Shown here in pieces: positions 1 to 8,523 of a DNA stretch of 64,000 bases (its first letter is position 1; each line of letters opens with the position of its first letter). The notes beneath the pieces are model-generated. The model saw only the letters and a list, made by a program, of their open reading frames with translations, was not told the origin of the DNA and made no database searches. The stretch lies in the NCBI RefSeq assembly GCF_000974985.2, contig NZ_LAVA02000011.1, positions 62,001 to 126,000 on the forward strand. The letters are read 5' to 3'. This DNA is from Streptomyces mangrovisoli. GTDB taxonomy: Bacteria > Actinomycetota > Actinomycetes > Streptomycetales > Streptomycetaceae. The translations under genes were made by a program, and so were the position numbers.

Positions 1-608
1 GCCCCCAGGTGGGGCGCCTCCGCGCCGATCGTGGTCGCGTCGCCATGTCCGGTCAGGACCTTCGTCTCCGGCGGCAGGGTGAGCAGCCGGTCGCGGACGG
101 AGTCGATGATCGTCGGGAAGCTGGAGTAGGAGCGGCCGGTGGCGCCGGGGCCGCCCTGGAAGAGGGTGTCGCCGGTGAACACGGTGGCGAGGCCGGGGTC
201 GTACAGGCAGACCGCGCCGGGTGCGTGCCCGGGGGTGTGCAGGACGGTCAGGTCGGCGCCGGCCGCCTCGATCACCTGGCCGTCGGCGAGATGCCGGTCG
301 GGTTCACGCTCGGGGTGGGTGAGCTTCCACAGCGGCAGGTCGTCGGGGTGCAGCCAGATGGTGGCGCCGGTGAGGTCGGCGAGGGCGGGGGCCGCGTCGA
401 TGTGGTCGCTGTGGGCGTGGGTGCAGATGATCGCCGTCAGGCGGCGGTCGCCCACGGCGCGTGCGATGGCCTCGGCGTCGTGGGCGGCGTCGATGACGAT
501 CACCTCGCTGTCGTCGCCGACGATCCACACGTTGTTGTCGACGTCCCAGCTGCCGCCGTCGAGGGTGAACTTCCCGGAGGTGACGAGGCGTTCGATGCGG
601 GCGGTCAT
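1..608 (-). CDS. MBL-fold metallo-hydrolase (partial, C-terminus off the left edge)
   Basis: Metallo-beta-lactamase-fold hydrolase; 202 residues are visible and the 3' end lies outside the window. The zinc-binding THAHSDH motif is at residues 63-69, followed by HTPGHAPG, a GDTLF aspartate and GHG near the visible end, which is the glyoxalase II-like layout. Its ATG overlaps the stop of the upstream dehydrogenase by one base (TGATG), so the two are probably translationally coupled. In mycobacteria the mycothiol-dependent formaldehyde dehydrogenase gene has a similar MBL neighbour, and hydrolysis of S-formylmycothiol is the role I infer here. The fold is certain; the substrate is inferred from context. 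Confidence 0.9.
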   Translation of the reverse strand, partial: MTARIERLVTSGKFTLDGGSWDVDNNVWIVGDDSEVIVIDAAHDAEAIARAVGDRRLTAIICTHAHSDHIDAAPALADLTGATIWLHPDDLPLWKLTHPEREPDRHLADGQVIEAAGADLTVLHTPGHAPGAVCLYDPGLATVFTGDTLFQGGPGATGRSYSSFPTIIDSVRDRLLTLPPETKVLTGHGDATTIGAEAPHLG

Positions 609-1693
609 CAGAACACCACCACCGAGCGCAGCACGTCGCCCTCGTGCATCCGCTCGAACGCCTTCTCCACCTCGTCGAGCTGGATGGTCTCGGTCACGAA
701 CGCCTCCAGGTCCAGGCGGCCCTGGAGGTAGAGGTCGATGAGCATCGGGAAGTCGCGCGAGGGCAGGCAGTCGCCGTACCAGGAGGACTTGAGCGCGCCG
801 CCGCGGCCGAAGACGTCGAGGAGGGGCAGTTCGAGCTTCATCTCGGGGGTGGGGACGCCCACCAGGACGACGGTGCCGGCCAGATCGCGGGCGTAGAAGG
901 CCTGCTGGTAGGTCTCCGGGCGGCCGACCGCCTCGATGACGACGTCGGCGCCGAAGCCGCCGGTCAGCTCGCGGATCTTCTCCACGGCGTCCGTCTCACG
1001 GGAGTTGACCGTGTGGGTGGCGCCGAGCGCCTTGGCGGTGGCGAGCTTGCGGTCGTCGATGTCGACGGCGATGATCCGCGCGGCCCCGGCCAGCCGCGAT
1101 CCCGCGACGGCGGCGCCGCCGACCCCGCCGCAGCCGATCACGGCCACGCTGTCGCCCCGGCCGACGTTGCCGGTGTTGATGGCGGCGCCGATGCCCGCCA
1201 TGACCCCGCAGCCCAGCAGGCCCGCCACGGCCGGGGATGCCGCCGGGTCGACCTTGGTGCACTGTCCGGCCGCCACCAGCGTCTTCTCGGCGAACGCCCC
1301 GATGCCGAGCGCGGGCGACAGCTCGGTGCCGTCGGTGAGGGTCATCTTCTGCTTCGCGTTGTGCGTGTTGAAGCAGTACCAGGGGCGGCCGCGCAGACAG
1401 GCCCGGCACTGGCCGCACACGGCACGCCAGTTGAGGATCACGAAGTCGCCGGGCGCGACGTCGGTGACGCCGTCGCCGACCGACTCCACGACGCCGGCCG
1501 CCTCGTGGCCGAGCAGGAAGGGGAAGTCGTCGCTGATCCCGCCCTGCTTGTAGTGCAGGTCGGTGTGACAGACCCCGCACGCCTGGACGCGTACGACGGC
1601 TTCGCCGGGTCCCGGGTCCGGCACGACGATCGTCTCGATGCGCACGGGCTCGTTCTTCCCCGGTGCGATCACGCCGCGTACTTCCTGCGCCAT
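608..1693 (-). CDS. S-(hydroxymethyl)mycothiol dehydrogenase (zinc-dependent alcohol dehydrogenase)
   Basis: A 361-residue class III-type zinc alcohol dehydrogenase. It is expected to oxidise the formaldehyde-mycothiol adduct to S-formylmycothiol with NAD, and this family can also reduce S-nitrosomycothiol. Catalytic zinc ligands are visible in GVCHTD (Cys42) and GHE (62-64), the structural zinc cysteines at 93, 96, 99 and 107, and a Rossmann GCGGVGG further on. The ATG at 1693 is preceded by GGAGGAAAGG at good spacing; an in-frame extension upstream lacks such a site. The MBL hydrolase follows with a one-base overlap. A near-palindrome lies about 50 bp upstream of the start. Confidence 0.92.
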   Translation of the reverse strand: MAQEVRGVIAPGKNEPVRIETIVVPDPGPGEAVVRVQACGVCHTDLHYKQGGISDDFPFLLGHEAAGVVESVGDGVTDVAPGDFVILNWRAVCGQCRACLRGRPWYCFNTHNAKQKMTLTDGTELSPALGIGAFAEKTLVAAGQCTKVDPAASPAVAGLLGCGVMAGIGAAINTGNVGRGDSVAVIGCGGVGGAAVAGSRLAGAARIIAVDIDDRKLATAKALGATHTVNSRETDAVEKIRELTGGFGADVVIEAVGRPETYQQAFYARDLAGTVVLVGVPTPEMKLELPLLDVFGRGGALKSSWYGDCLPSRDFPMLIDLYLQGRLDLEAFVTETIQLDEVEKAFERMHEGDVLRSVVVF

Positions 1694-1742
1694 TGTGCTG
1701 GACCTTTCCTCCGAGGGGTGCGTCTCTTCGACCCTACGTGTG

Positions 1743-1752
1743 ACCGATCGGT
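1743..1752. promoter_or_regulatory. Palindrome ACCGATCGGT upstream of the mycothiol dehydrogenase
   Basis: Perfect 10-bp palindrome in the near-symmetric 16-bp context GTGACCGATCGGTAAC, about 50 bp upstream of the dehydrogenase ATG. Its size suits a TetR- or similar-type dimeric repressor, possibly formaldehyde-responsive. No adjacent regulator gene is visible, so the role is inferred. Confidence 0.4.
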
Positions 1753-1830
1753 AACGGCACGGAGGGGGCGGGCGCAAGGCGACGCGCCCGGGGCCGGGCG
1801 TCGCGTGGCGGACGGGAGGGTGACGACAGG

Positions 1831-1862
1831 CCCGAGGGCCGCCCTGGCGGGCGGCCCTCGGG
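1831..1862. terminator. GC-rich hairpin terminator
   Basis: Perfect 13-bp inverted repeat with a 6-nt loop (CTGGCG), located 11 bp downstream of the small secreted-protein gene on the minus strand. Streptomyces terminators often lack a U-tract, so the strong GC stem is the evidence. Confidence 0.75.
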
Positions 1863-1873
1863 GTGCGGCGTGG

Positions 1874-2170
1874 TCAGGCCTCGATCCCCGGGAGCAGGCC
1901 GGTCACGGGTGCGGCGAGGTCGGTGACCTGGTGCAGCTGGCCGAGTTCGCTGAGCCCGTTGACCCCGTTGAGGGCAGCCAGTTCGTCCCTCAGATGGGGC
2001 AGCCGGCCCTGTTCCTCGGCGGGGATGCCGCTCGCGGCGATCGAGTCGAGGGTGCTGACCGGATTCAGCTGACCCGATGCCTGCGGGGCGGCCTGGGCGA
2101 GCGGGGCGGCGAGGCCGGTGACGCCGACGGCCAGGCCGACGGCGGCGACGATACGTCGAGGGGAGATCAT
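1874..2170 (-). CDS. Small secreted protein of unknown function
   Basis: A 98-residue protein starting MISPRR with a clear Sec signal peptide: basic n-region, Ala/Val/Gly/Leu core, likely cleavage after LAQA. The mature part of about 71 residues has no cysteine. It contains Leu/Gly/Val-rich stretches such as LNGVNGLSELG and VTDLAAPVTGLLPG, which resemble in composition the NHLP-exported peptide near 27.8 kb. The start is uncertain: an in-frame GTG at 2218 would add 16 residues, but the shorter form gives a normal signal peptide. No convincing ribosome binding site precedes either. I do not recognise a family. A terminator follows. Confidence 0.65.
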   Translation of the reverse strand: MISPRRIVAAVGLAVGVTGLAAPLAQAAPQASGQLNPVSTLDSIAASGIPAEEQGRLPHLRDELAALNGVNGLSELGQLHQVTDLAAPVTGLLPGIEA

Positions 2171-2295
2171 GCCGTGCGCAACGGCCGCGCGGGCCGCTCG
2201 GACACGGGTACGGACCACCGCTCACCCGACAGGCTGACCGGTACCGCTGCGCTTGCCGGGGCCGCCGGGGCGGAGGACGCTCGAAGGTGAGGGTG

Positions 2296-2323
2296 CCGCG
2301 GCCCGTGTCCCCTCGGGCCGCGG
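2296..2323 (+). promoter_or_regulatory. Leader hairpin upstream of NTF2-like gene
   Basis: Perfect 10-bp inverted repeat (CCGCGGCCCG, its complement after an 8-nt loop) ending 7 bp before the AGGAGG ribosome binding site of the next gene. It could be a 5' stability element or an attenuator; only the structure is seen. Confidence 0.35.
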
Positions 2324-2341
2324 ACCTCGAAGGAGGTCAGC

Positions 2342-2707
2342 ATGGGCACCGCGACAGGTTCCACTTTCGACACCGAGATGCTGCGCCGGGCGGTGGAAGG
2401 CAACACGGGGAACACCCTTCTCGCCCTCTACGCGGACGACGCCGAGATCCGCATCGTCGACCGCAACACCCAGCCCAGCCATCCCATGGTCCTGCACGGC
2501 AGGGTGCAGATCGCCGAGATGCTGAACGACGTGTACAGCCGCGACATGACGCACAAGCTGGAACAGTGCGTGATGCAGGGCGACCGTGCCGCCTACAGCG
2601 AGTCCTGCGAGTACGCGGACGGAACCCGCGTGCTCTCCGAGTCCATGATCACATTGCGCGACGGCAAGATCGCCGAGCAGATCGTGATCCAGGCATGGGA
2701 CGAATAA
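2342..2707 (+). CDS. NTF2-like / SnoaL-type nuclear transport factor 2 family protein
   Basis: A 121-residue single-domain protein. The N-terminal helix with LYADDAEIRIVD, the mid-region hydrophobic strands and the C-terminal RDGKIAEQIVIQAWDE are typical of the SnoaL-like cone fold, whose members are small cyclases, isomerases or binding proteins. The function cannot be predicted from the fold alone. The ATG is set by a strong GAAGGAGG eight bases upstream. The gene stands alone, with a weak hairpin just after it. Confidence 0.85.
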   Translation: MGTATGSTFDTEMLRRAVEGNTGNTLLALYADDAEIRIVDRNTQPSHPMVLHGRVQIAEMLNDVYSRDMTHKLEQCVMQGDRAAYSESCEYADGTRVLSESMITLRDGKIAEQIVIQAWDE

Positions 2708-2725
2708 CGGGGATGCTGCCGAGGA

Positions 2726-2752
2726 TCCAGGTCACCTGTCGGGCGACCTGGA
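2726..2752 (+). terminator. Weak hairpin after NTF2-like gene
   Basis: Inverted repeat TCCAGGTC / GACCTGGA with an 11-nt loop, about 20 bp past the stop codon. Moderately stable; possible terminator. Confidence 0.4.
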
Positions 2753-3006
2753 GCTTCACGATGCGGGCCGGACCGGGTGCGGCCCGGCCCGCCCCCTCCC
2801 GCACCAGGAACCCGGTGTCCGCGGTGGACCGGGTGATGGCCGTGGCACTGCTCCGGTCGGCCCTGCACGCGGCCCGGCCGCACACGCGAAGCGCCCTCTC
2901 CCACCGCCCCGGCCTGCCTCGGCCGCTGCGGCGGCGGCCGTAGCGCGGGGTCCTACGAGGACGGTGTTGTGGTGGAGGTACGCCGGGCGCCGCCATACTG
3001 GCCGTC
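2753..3006. other. Intergenic stretch with a possible -10 box only
   Basis: No credible gene on either strand. Near its end CATACT lies 7 bases before the GTG start of the glycosyltransferase, as expected for a -10 element of a leaderless transcript; no convincing -35 is visible. Confidence 0.4.
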
Positions 3007-4260
3007 GTGCGGGTAGCGATCATGACGGCGGGGTCCCGCGGGGACGTGGCGCCGTACACGGGACTGGGGCACGGGCTGAGTCGTGCGGGGCACGAGGTCA
3101 CCCTGGTCACGCACGGCTGCTTCGCGCCGCTGGTCGAGGGGTCCGGGGTCGGTTTCCACGCCCTTCCGGTCGATCCCCGGGCGGAGTTGGAGTCGGAGCG
3201 GGGGCGGGGGCTGCACCGCAGCGCGAGCAGTGTGGGCAAGGCCGCCCGGCTGGCGCGGATGGCCCGCGCGCTGGTGGGCCGGATCGCCGGCGACCTGGTC
3301 GCCGCCGCCCGCTCGGCCGACGTCCTGCTGCTCTCCGGGTCGCTCGCGCCGCTCGGCCACACCGTCGCCGAGGGACTGTCGCTGCCGAGTCTCGGGGTCT
3401 GCCTCCAACCCCTCTCCCCCACCCGGGAGTTCGCGCCGGCCGTGTTGAGCGCGGGTTCCTGGGGCGGGTTCGGCAACCGGGTCGCCGGGCACGGTGTCGC
3501 CCTCGGCATGGAGCAGGTGTTCACGGCGGTCGTTCCCGACGTACGCGCCCGGCTCGGGCTGCCTCCCGCGCGCACGGGCGTGGTGCGCCGCGCCCGCGAG
3601 CACGCGGCCCGGCCGGTCCTGCACGGCTTCAGCCCGCGGGTGGTGCCCCGCCCGCACGACTGGCCGGCCGGGCACGGTGTCGCCGGCTACTGGTGGCCCT
3701 ACGACGGCGACGCGCAACTCCCGCCCACGATCTCCGAGTTCATCGACGCCGGTGACCCGCCGGTCTTCGTCGGCCTGGGCAGCGCCACCGTGCCCGACGC
3801 CGAACGGCTGAGCGCTCGGGTCACGGCCGCACTGCGCCGGGCGGGGCTGCGCGGGGTGATCCAGCGCGGCTGGGGCGGGCTGGCCGCCGACGGGGACGAC
3901 ATGCTGACCATCGGCGAGGTGCCGCACTCCGCGTTGTTTCCGCGGATGGCCGCCGTGGTCCATCACGCGGGCGCGGGGACGACCGCCGCCGGGCTGCGCG
4001 CCGGGGTGCCGGCCGTGCCCGTGCCCGTCCAGTTCGACGAGGGCTTCTGGGCCGCGCGGCTCACCGCGCTCGGCGTGGCCCCGGCCGCCGTACCGCTGCG
4101 CGGCCTCACCGTGGACGCGCTGGCCGGGGCGCTGGTGCGGGCGGCCCGTGAGCCCGGGTTCTCCGCGCGGGCACGGGCCCTGGGGACCCGGGTCCGCGCG
4201 GAGGACGGCGTGGCGCCGGTGCTGGAGGCGCTGGACCGGCTGGACGGCGGGCACGGGTGA
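3007..4260 (+). CDS. Glycosyltransferase, UGT/MGT-like (GT-B fold)
   Basis: A 417-residue UDP- or dTDP-sugar-dependent glycosyltransferase of the type that decorates natural products or lipids. The N-terminus MRVAIMTAGSRGDVAPYTGLG is the Rossmann start typical of this family. The C-terminal donor-binding region carries AVVHHAGAGTTAAGLRAGVP, matching the family signature, followed by Phe-Asp-Glu before the last helices. The GTG at 3007 has no ribosome binding site; a -10-like CATACT seven bases upstream suggests leaderless transcription. It converges on the GH5 gene with 24 bp between stops. Acceptor unknown. Confidence 0.88.
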   Translation: MRVAIMTAGSRGDVAPYTGLGHGLSRAGHEVTLVTHGCFAPLVEGSGVGFHALPVDPRAELESERGRGLHRSASSVGKAARLARMARALVGRIAGDLVAAARSADVLLLSGSLAPLGHTVAEGLSLPSLGVCLQPLSPTREFAPAVLSAGSWGGFGNRVAGHGVALGMEQVFTAVVPDVRARLGLPPARTGVVRRAREHAARPVLHGFSPRVVPRPHDWPAGHGVAGYWWPYDGDAQLPPTISEFIDAGDPPVFVGLGSATVPDAERLSARVTAALRRAGLRGVIQRGWGGLAADGDDMLTIGEVPHSALFPRMAAVVHHAGAGTTAAGLRAGVPAVPVPVQFDEGFWAARLTALGVAPAAVPLRGLTVDALAGALVRAAREPGFSARARALGTRVRAEDGVAPVLEALDRLDGGHG

Positions 4261-4284
4261 ACCACCCCGTGGCCGTACGCCCGT

Positions 4285-6159
4285 TCAGAAGTTCGTGGCC
4301 GCCCAGGCCGCCAGTTCCGACTGGGCCGCGCTGAGCAGTGCCGCGCTCGGCGCACTCGCGCCGTTGGTGATCAGCGCGTAGTGCACGGTGCCGGAGCCGG
4401 TCGCGGTGAGCAGCAGGCGGCGGCTGCCGGTGCCGCCCGGTTCGGCGGCGGTGGCGATCGGTGTCGCGCTCGGGGTGGTCGCGTCGTACGACGGCGGGCC
4501 GTACGCGGTGCCCAGGTCGGAGACGACCGTGGTGGTGGCGGTGGGGAAGGACGCCGGGAGGTGCAGTTCGGTGGGGGCGGACTGGCCGCCGGAGCGCCAG
4601 ACCAGCAGGCTGTACTGGCCCGAGCCGACGAGTTGGGACACGTGCGGCAGCGTGCTGGGCACCGGGTTCCAGGTCAGGGTGGTGGAGCCGTCCCGGGAGC
4701 GGTCCTCGTAGGTGAAGGCGAGGGTGGTGCCCGCGGTGGCGCTCGGGTACACGCGATCGAGCAGCCGGGCGTCCTGACGGAGGGTCACCGTTCCGGAGTC
4801 GTCCATGGCGACGGCGGAGAAGTCCTCGCCGTTCCAGCCGTCGCCGGAGGTCTGGATCTTGCTGGTGTTCCCGTTCATCGCCTCGTGGTGACGGCCGCTG
4901 TAGATGTCCCACTGCCACTGGTCGCCCGACAGGACCGTGCCCGAGGACGCAGGGTGGGTCCACCAGTTGGCTCCGGACTGGCGGGAGTCGAGGGCCTGGT
5001 ACATCGCTTTGAGGACGGTGGGCGCCTTGTCGGAGACCGTGCCGGAGAGCGGGTGCCCGAACTCGCCGACCACGGCGGTGGTTCCGGCGGCCGAGGCGCG
5101 GTCGCGGATGGTGCCGAAGTCGGTGGCGTACTGCCCGTCGGCCGCCTTGCCCCACATGAGGATGCCGGAGATGGCCTTCTGGTCGTAGAAGTGGGTCTCG
5201 AAGACGTAGCGCGGGCCGAGCGTGCCGGCGTCGAGCAGTCCGCCCTCCTGTTTCTGGGAGTCGATGTTGGCGTTCCAGAAGGGGTTCGGCTCGACGAGTG
5301 CGGGCTTGTCCTGCCAGCCGGCCGCGTCCATGCGGGCGCGGAAGGCGGTGTAGAACGGCCAGAGCACGTTCTGCTCCCAACTGCGGCTGGTCTCGCCGGA
5401 GTCGTAGGTGCCCGCGTAGGGCTCGTTGTAGGGGTCGAAGCCGATGACGCCGGCGAACTCGTCGGACGACAGGTGGGTGCGGACGTAGGTCATCGTGGTC
5501 TGGGCGGTGGCGAGGTAGGCGTCCTGAAGCCCGTAGGCGTTGTGCCAGAAGTCGTGGAACGCGTCGGTCACGGCCGTGTTCTGGGTGATGTTCTGGCCCC
5601 AGAACAGGCAGATCCCGCAGGACTCCTGTGGGTAGCCGCCGAGCGCGACGGCCCAGGCGGGGGCGCCGTCGCCGGTGTACCAGCTGCCGCTGTTGAAGAG
5701 GTAGCGGGAGTAGAGGTCCTGGTGGAAGTCGGCGGAGACGCGGATGCCCGCGTCGAGGAAGGCGCGCATCTGGTCGGTGGCCGCGGCAAGATACGTGGTG
5801 TCCACCTGGCCCCGCACGGGCTCCGCATGGGCCCAGGAGAGCAGGAAGCGGACGGAGTTGCCGCCGCCGAGGGCGCGCAGCGCGGCCGCCGACTTCTGCG
5901 CGTCGGCGACGGAGGCGAAGGGCAGGCCGCTGTCCTCCTCCAGCTTGGTCTCGCCGGAGACGTTGTAGCCGCGCAGGACGACCTCGCGGCCGTAGGAGTC
6001 GACGAACCGGCCGCTTTGGACGGTGAGTTGTGAGCCGTCGAAGGCGAGCGACCCGGCCGGGGTGGCGGCGGTGGCGGGCGAGGCGCCCGCCACCGTCAGG
6101 AATCCGCAGAGGACAACCAGGACAACGATCATTCGTGCCCGGATAGTAGTCATGTGCAT
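4285..6159 (-). CDS. Secreted glycoside hydrolase family 5 (endoglycoceramidase-like)
   Basis: A 624-residue exported glycosidase. It begins with a signal peptide ending near ASPATA, then a GH5 TIM barrel. The predicted acid/base glutamate is in FDPYNEP (about Glu246) and the nucleophile in VVGEFGHP (about Glu366). The barrel resembles endoglycoceramidase-like GH5 enzymes that cleave glycolipid or aryl glycosides. A C-terminal beta-sandwich region follows to about residue 620. The start could be the ATG at 6159 or at 6153; an in-frame extension to 6216 would disrupt the signal peptide. A possible -35 TTGACG lies upstream. The true substrate is not determinable here. Confidence 0.85.
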   Translation of the reverse strand: MHMTTIRARMIVVLVVLCGFLTVAGASPATAATPAGSLAFDGSQLTVQSGRFVDSYGREVVLRGYNVSGETKLEEDSGLPFASVADAQKSAAALRALGGGNSVRFLLSWAHAEPVRGQVDTTYLAAATDQMRAFLDAGIRVSADFHQDLYSRYLFNSGSWYTGDGAPAWAVALGGYPQESCGICLFWGQNITQNTAVTDAFHDFWHNAYGLQDAYLATAQTTMTYVRTHLSSDEFAGVIGFDPYNEPYAGTYDSGETSRSWEQNVLWPFYTAFRARMDAAGWQDKPALVEPNPFWNANIDSQKQEGGLLDAGTLGPRYVFETHFYDQKAISGILMWGKAADGQYATDFGTIRDRASAAGTTAVVGEFGHPLSGTVSDKAPTVLKAMYQALDSRQSGANWWTHPASSGTVLSGDQWQWDIYSGRHHEAMNGNTSKIQTSGDGWNGEDFSAVAMDDSGTVTLRQDARLLDRVYPSATAGTTLAFTYEDRSRDGSTTLTWNPVPSTLPHVSQLVGSGQYSLLVWRSGGQSAPTELHLPASFPTATTTVVSDLGTAYGPPSYDATTPSATPIATAAEPGGTGSRRLLLTATGSGTVHYALITNGASAPSAALLSAAQSELAAWAATNF

Positions 6160-6246
6160 TACAGTCCGGCGGGGCTCCGGTACCGTCAATACTCCTGACT
6201 GTTGAGTAAGTTTCAATTCATCAGGCGCCTCTGGAGCACTCCTCCG

Positions 6247-8220
6247 TCAACCCCCCACCCTGCGTGTCACGTTGAGCAGATACTCCGCGCGGTGCAGCGG
6301 GTTGTGGTCGGTGCGCGAGCGCTCGGGCACCGTGTCGCCGACGACCGGCACGTAGTGGTCGAAGGAACTCTCCAGTTCGCCCTCTCCCCGCGTCGGGCCG
6401 GGCAGTTGGCGCTCCAGCTCGTGCACCTGCGCCGCCGGTACGACGCCTTCGAGCACGCACAGCGCGCCCCGGGTGCGCGTGGTGCGCGGCACCGCCCGCA
6501 CCCGGGCGAGCAGCGGGAGCAGCGCGCCCAGGGTGTCGGCCGGCGCCTCCAGACGGAAGCGGTGCACCGGCTCGTGGACCGCGGTGCCCGCCCGCCGCAG
6601 CGCCTCGACCAGCACCAGCGGGGTGAGGCCGCGGAAGTCGGCCCCGGTGCTCGACATGCTCTTGTCGAAACCCTGGTGGGCGTGGCTCTGCCGCGGCGAG
6701 TAGCCGCAGTGGGTCATCGTGACCGCGCAGTCGGGGACCCGCCAGCCGTGCAGCCCCAGCTCCAGGGTCTCCCGCACGGTGTCCTCGACGGCCTTGAAGA
6801 AGGCGTACGGCATCGAGCCGAGCTCCACCCCGAGGCGGAAGGAGACGCCCGCACCCGGCGCGGCGGGCTCGGCGCGCAGGCCCACGGTGGCGAGGAACGG
6901 GTTGCCGTCCTTCTTGTTGAACTCGACGGCCGCGCCCGCATCCAGCAGCCGCTCCACACAGATGACGGTCGTCTCCCGGAAGCCCACGCGGAGCCCGAAC
7001 TCGTCGGCGAGGGTGGCCTGGACGACCTCCTTCTGCACCTCTCCGTAGAGCGACACCGACAGCTCCCGCCGCGCCTCGTCGTGACGCAGGCCGATCAGCG
7101 GGTCCTGCTCGGCGAGCCGGGTCAGCGCGAGATGCAGCGCCCGCTCGTCCGTGCCGGGTTCGGGCACGACCACGCTCTCCAGGGTCGGGGGCGCGAAGGC
7201 GGGCCCGTGCGCGGCGGGCGGCAGGCCCAGCGCGTCGCCGATGCGGATGTCGGCGAGGCCCCAGAGCCGGCCGATGCGTCCGGCGGGCACGGCGTCGCAG
7301 CGCAGGTCGGTGCCGTGGTCGAAGACGCTGACGGCGGTGACCTTGCCGTCCCGGCCGTCGGCGCCGAACGGCACGCGGTCGCGGGTGCGCAGGGTGCCGG
7401 AGAAGACGCGGGCGTAGGCGATCTTCTCCCCGGCGGGGCCGCGCTCCACCTTGAACACCGAACCGGAGACCGGACCGTCCGGGTCGCCGTCGGCGGCGGG
7501 CAGCAACTCCTTGATCCCGGCCGTCAGCGCCGCCACGCCGGCCCCGGTCGCCGCCGAGCCGAAGAGGACCGGGTGCGCCCGGCACCGCCGGGTCTGCGCG
7601 ACGAGCGCGGCCCGCAGCCGGGGCTCCGGGACGCCCGCCCCTGCCACGTACGCCGCCACCAGGTCGTCGTCGTGCCGGGACAGGACGTCCAGCGCCCGCG
7701 CGTCGAGGCCGGGGACGAAGCCGGCCGCGCGGGTGCCGAGGTCATGGGTGCGGCCCAGGGGTACGGCGTCCGCGGTGAGCCGCCGGGCGATCGCGGCGAG
7801 CACCTCGTCCTCCCGCGCGCCGCGCCGGTCGATCTTGTTGACGAAGAGCACGGTGGGGATGCGCAGCCGGCGCAGGGTGCGCATCAGGACGCGGGTCTGC
7901 GCCTGGACGCCCTCGACGGCCGAGACGACGAGCACGGCGCCGTCGAGCACGCCGAGGACGCGCTCCACCTCGGCGATGAAGTCGGGGTGACCGGGGGTGT
8001 CGATGAGGTTGACGGTCACGTCGTCGACCGGGAACGAGACGACGGCGGACCGGATGGTGATGCCACGCTGCCGCTCCAGCGCGAGCGTGTCGGTCTGCGT
8101 GCTGCCGGCGTCGACGCTTCCGATCTCGTCGATCACTCCGGCGGTGTGCAGCAGCCGCTCGGTCAGGCTGGTCTTACCGGCGTCCACGTGGGCGAGGATT
8201 CCCAGATTGAGCAGGTGCAC
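6247..8220 (-). CDS. OtrA/Tet-type ribosomal protection protein (EF-G-like GTPase)
   Basis: A 657-residue translational GTPase. The G1 motif AHVDAGKT is at 10-17, followed by RGITIRSA, DTPG and NKID, then EF-G domains II-V. The sequence LGILAHVDAGKTSLTERLL and the overall length match OtrA of the oxytetracycline producer and the TetM/TetO family, which remove tetracycline from the ribosome using GTP. The start is a GTG with GAAGGA about 11 bases upstream. No tetracycline biosynthetic gene is visible, so this is probably an intrinsic resistance or ribosome-rescue factor. Confidence 0.88.
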   Translation of the reverse strand: MHLLNLGILAHVDAGKTSLTERLLHTAGVIDEIGSVDAGSTQTDTLALERQRGITIRSAVVSFPVDDVTVNLIDTPGHPDFIAEVERVLGVLDGAVLVVSAVEGVQAQTRVLMRTLRRLRIPTVLFVNKIDRRGAREDEVLAAIARRLTADAVPLGRTHDLGTRAAGFVPGLDARALDVLSRHDDDLVAAYVAGAGVPEPRLRAALVAQTRRCRAHPVLFGSAATGAGVAALTAGIKELLPAADGDPDGPVSGSVFKVERGPAGEKIAYARVFSGTLRTRDRVPFGADGRDGKVTAVSVFDHGTDLRCDAVPAGRIGRLWGLADIRIGDALGLPPAAHGPAFAPPTLESVVVPEPGTDERALHLALTRLAEQDPLIGLRHDEARRELSVSLYGEVQKEVVQATLADEFGLRVGFRETTVICVERLLDAGAAVEFNKKDGNPFLATVGLRAEPAAPGAGVSFRLGVELGSMPYAFFKAVEDTVRETLELGLHGWRVPDCAVTMTHCGYSPRQSHAHQGFDKSMSSTGADFRGLTPLVLVEALRRAGTAVHEPVHRFRLEAPADTLGALLPLLARVRAVPRTTRTRGALCVLEGVVPAAQVHELERQLPGPTRGEGELESSFDHYVPVVGDTVPERSRTDHNPLHRAEYLLNVTRRVGG

Positions 8221-8523
8221 TGAGCGTGATGTCCTTCGGCATGGGAGGGATTCCTTCCTGGGTGGACATGCACGCTGCGCGCATCGGGACTCCTCGCGGT
8301 TCGGCGGTGGTCTCAGCAGTGCAGCAGAACGGAGCGGAGCCGGGCAACGGATTAACGGCCGCGGAAGGACCCGCGGTCCGATCGGCCGGGCGGCTCGGAC
8401 GGCCTGATCGGCAGGTCGGACGGCCTGATCGGCGGGTCGGGACCGGCGGGTCGGGACCGGCTGGCCGGCCATCGAGGCAGCTCCCACGGACGTGGGGCGG
8501 CGGCGCGGGACAAGGAGGCGCTC
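8221..8523. other. Divergent intergenic region with short direct repeats
   Basis: About 300 bp between the ribosomal protection gene and xdhC. It holds the minus-strand ribosome binding site at its left end and no credible gene. Near 8398-8462 it contains direct repeats of GGACGGCCTGATCGGC and GGGTCGGGACCGGC-like units. Ribosomal protection genes are often preceded by attenuating leaders, but no leader peptide or terminator pair is obvious here. Confidence 0.5.
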
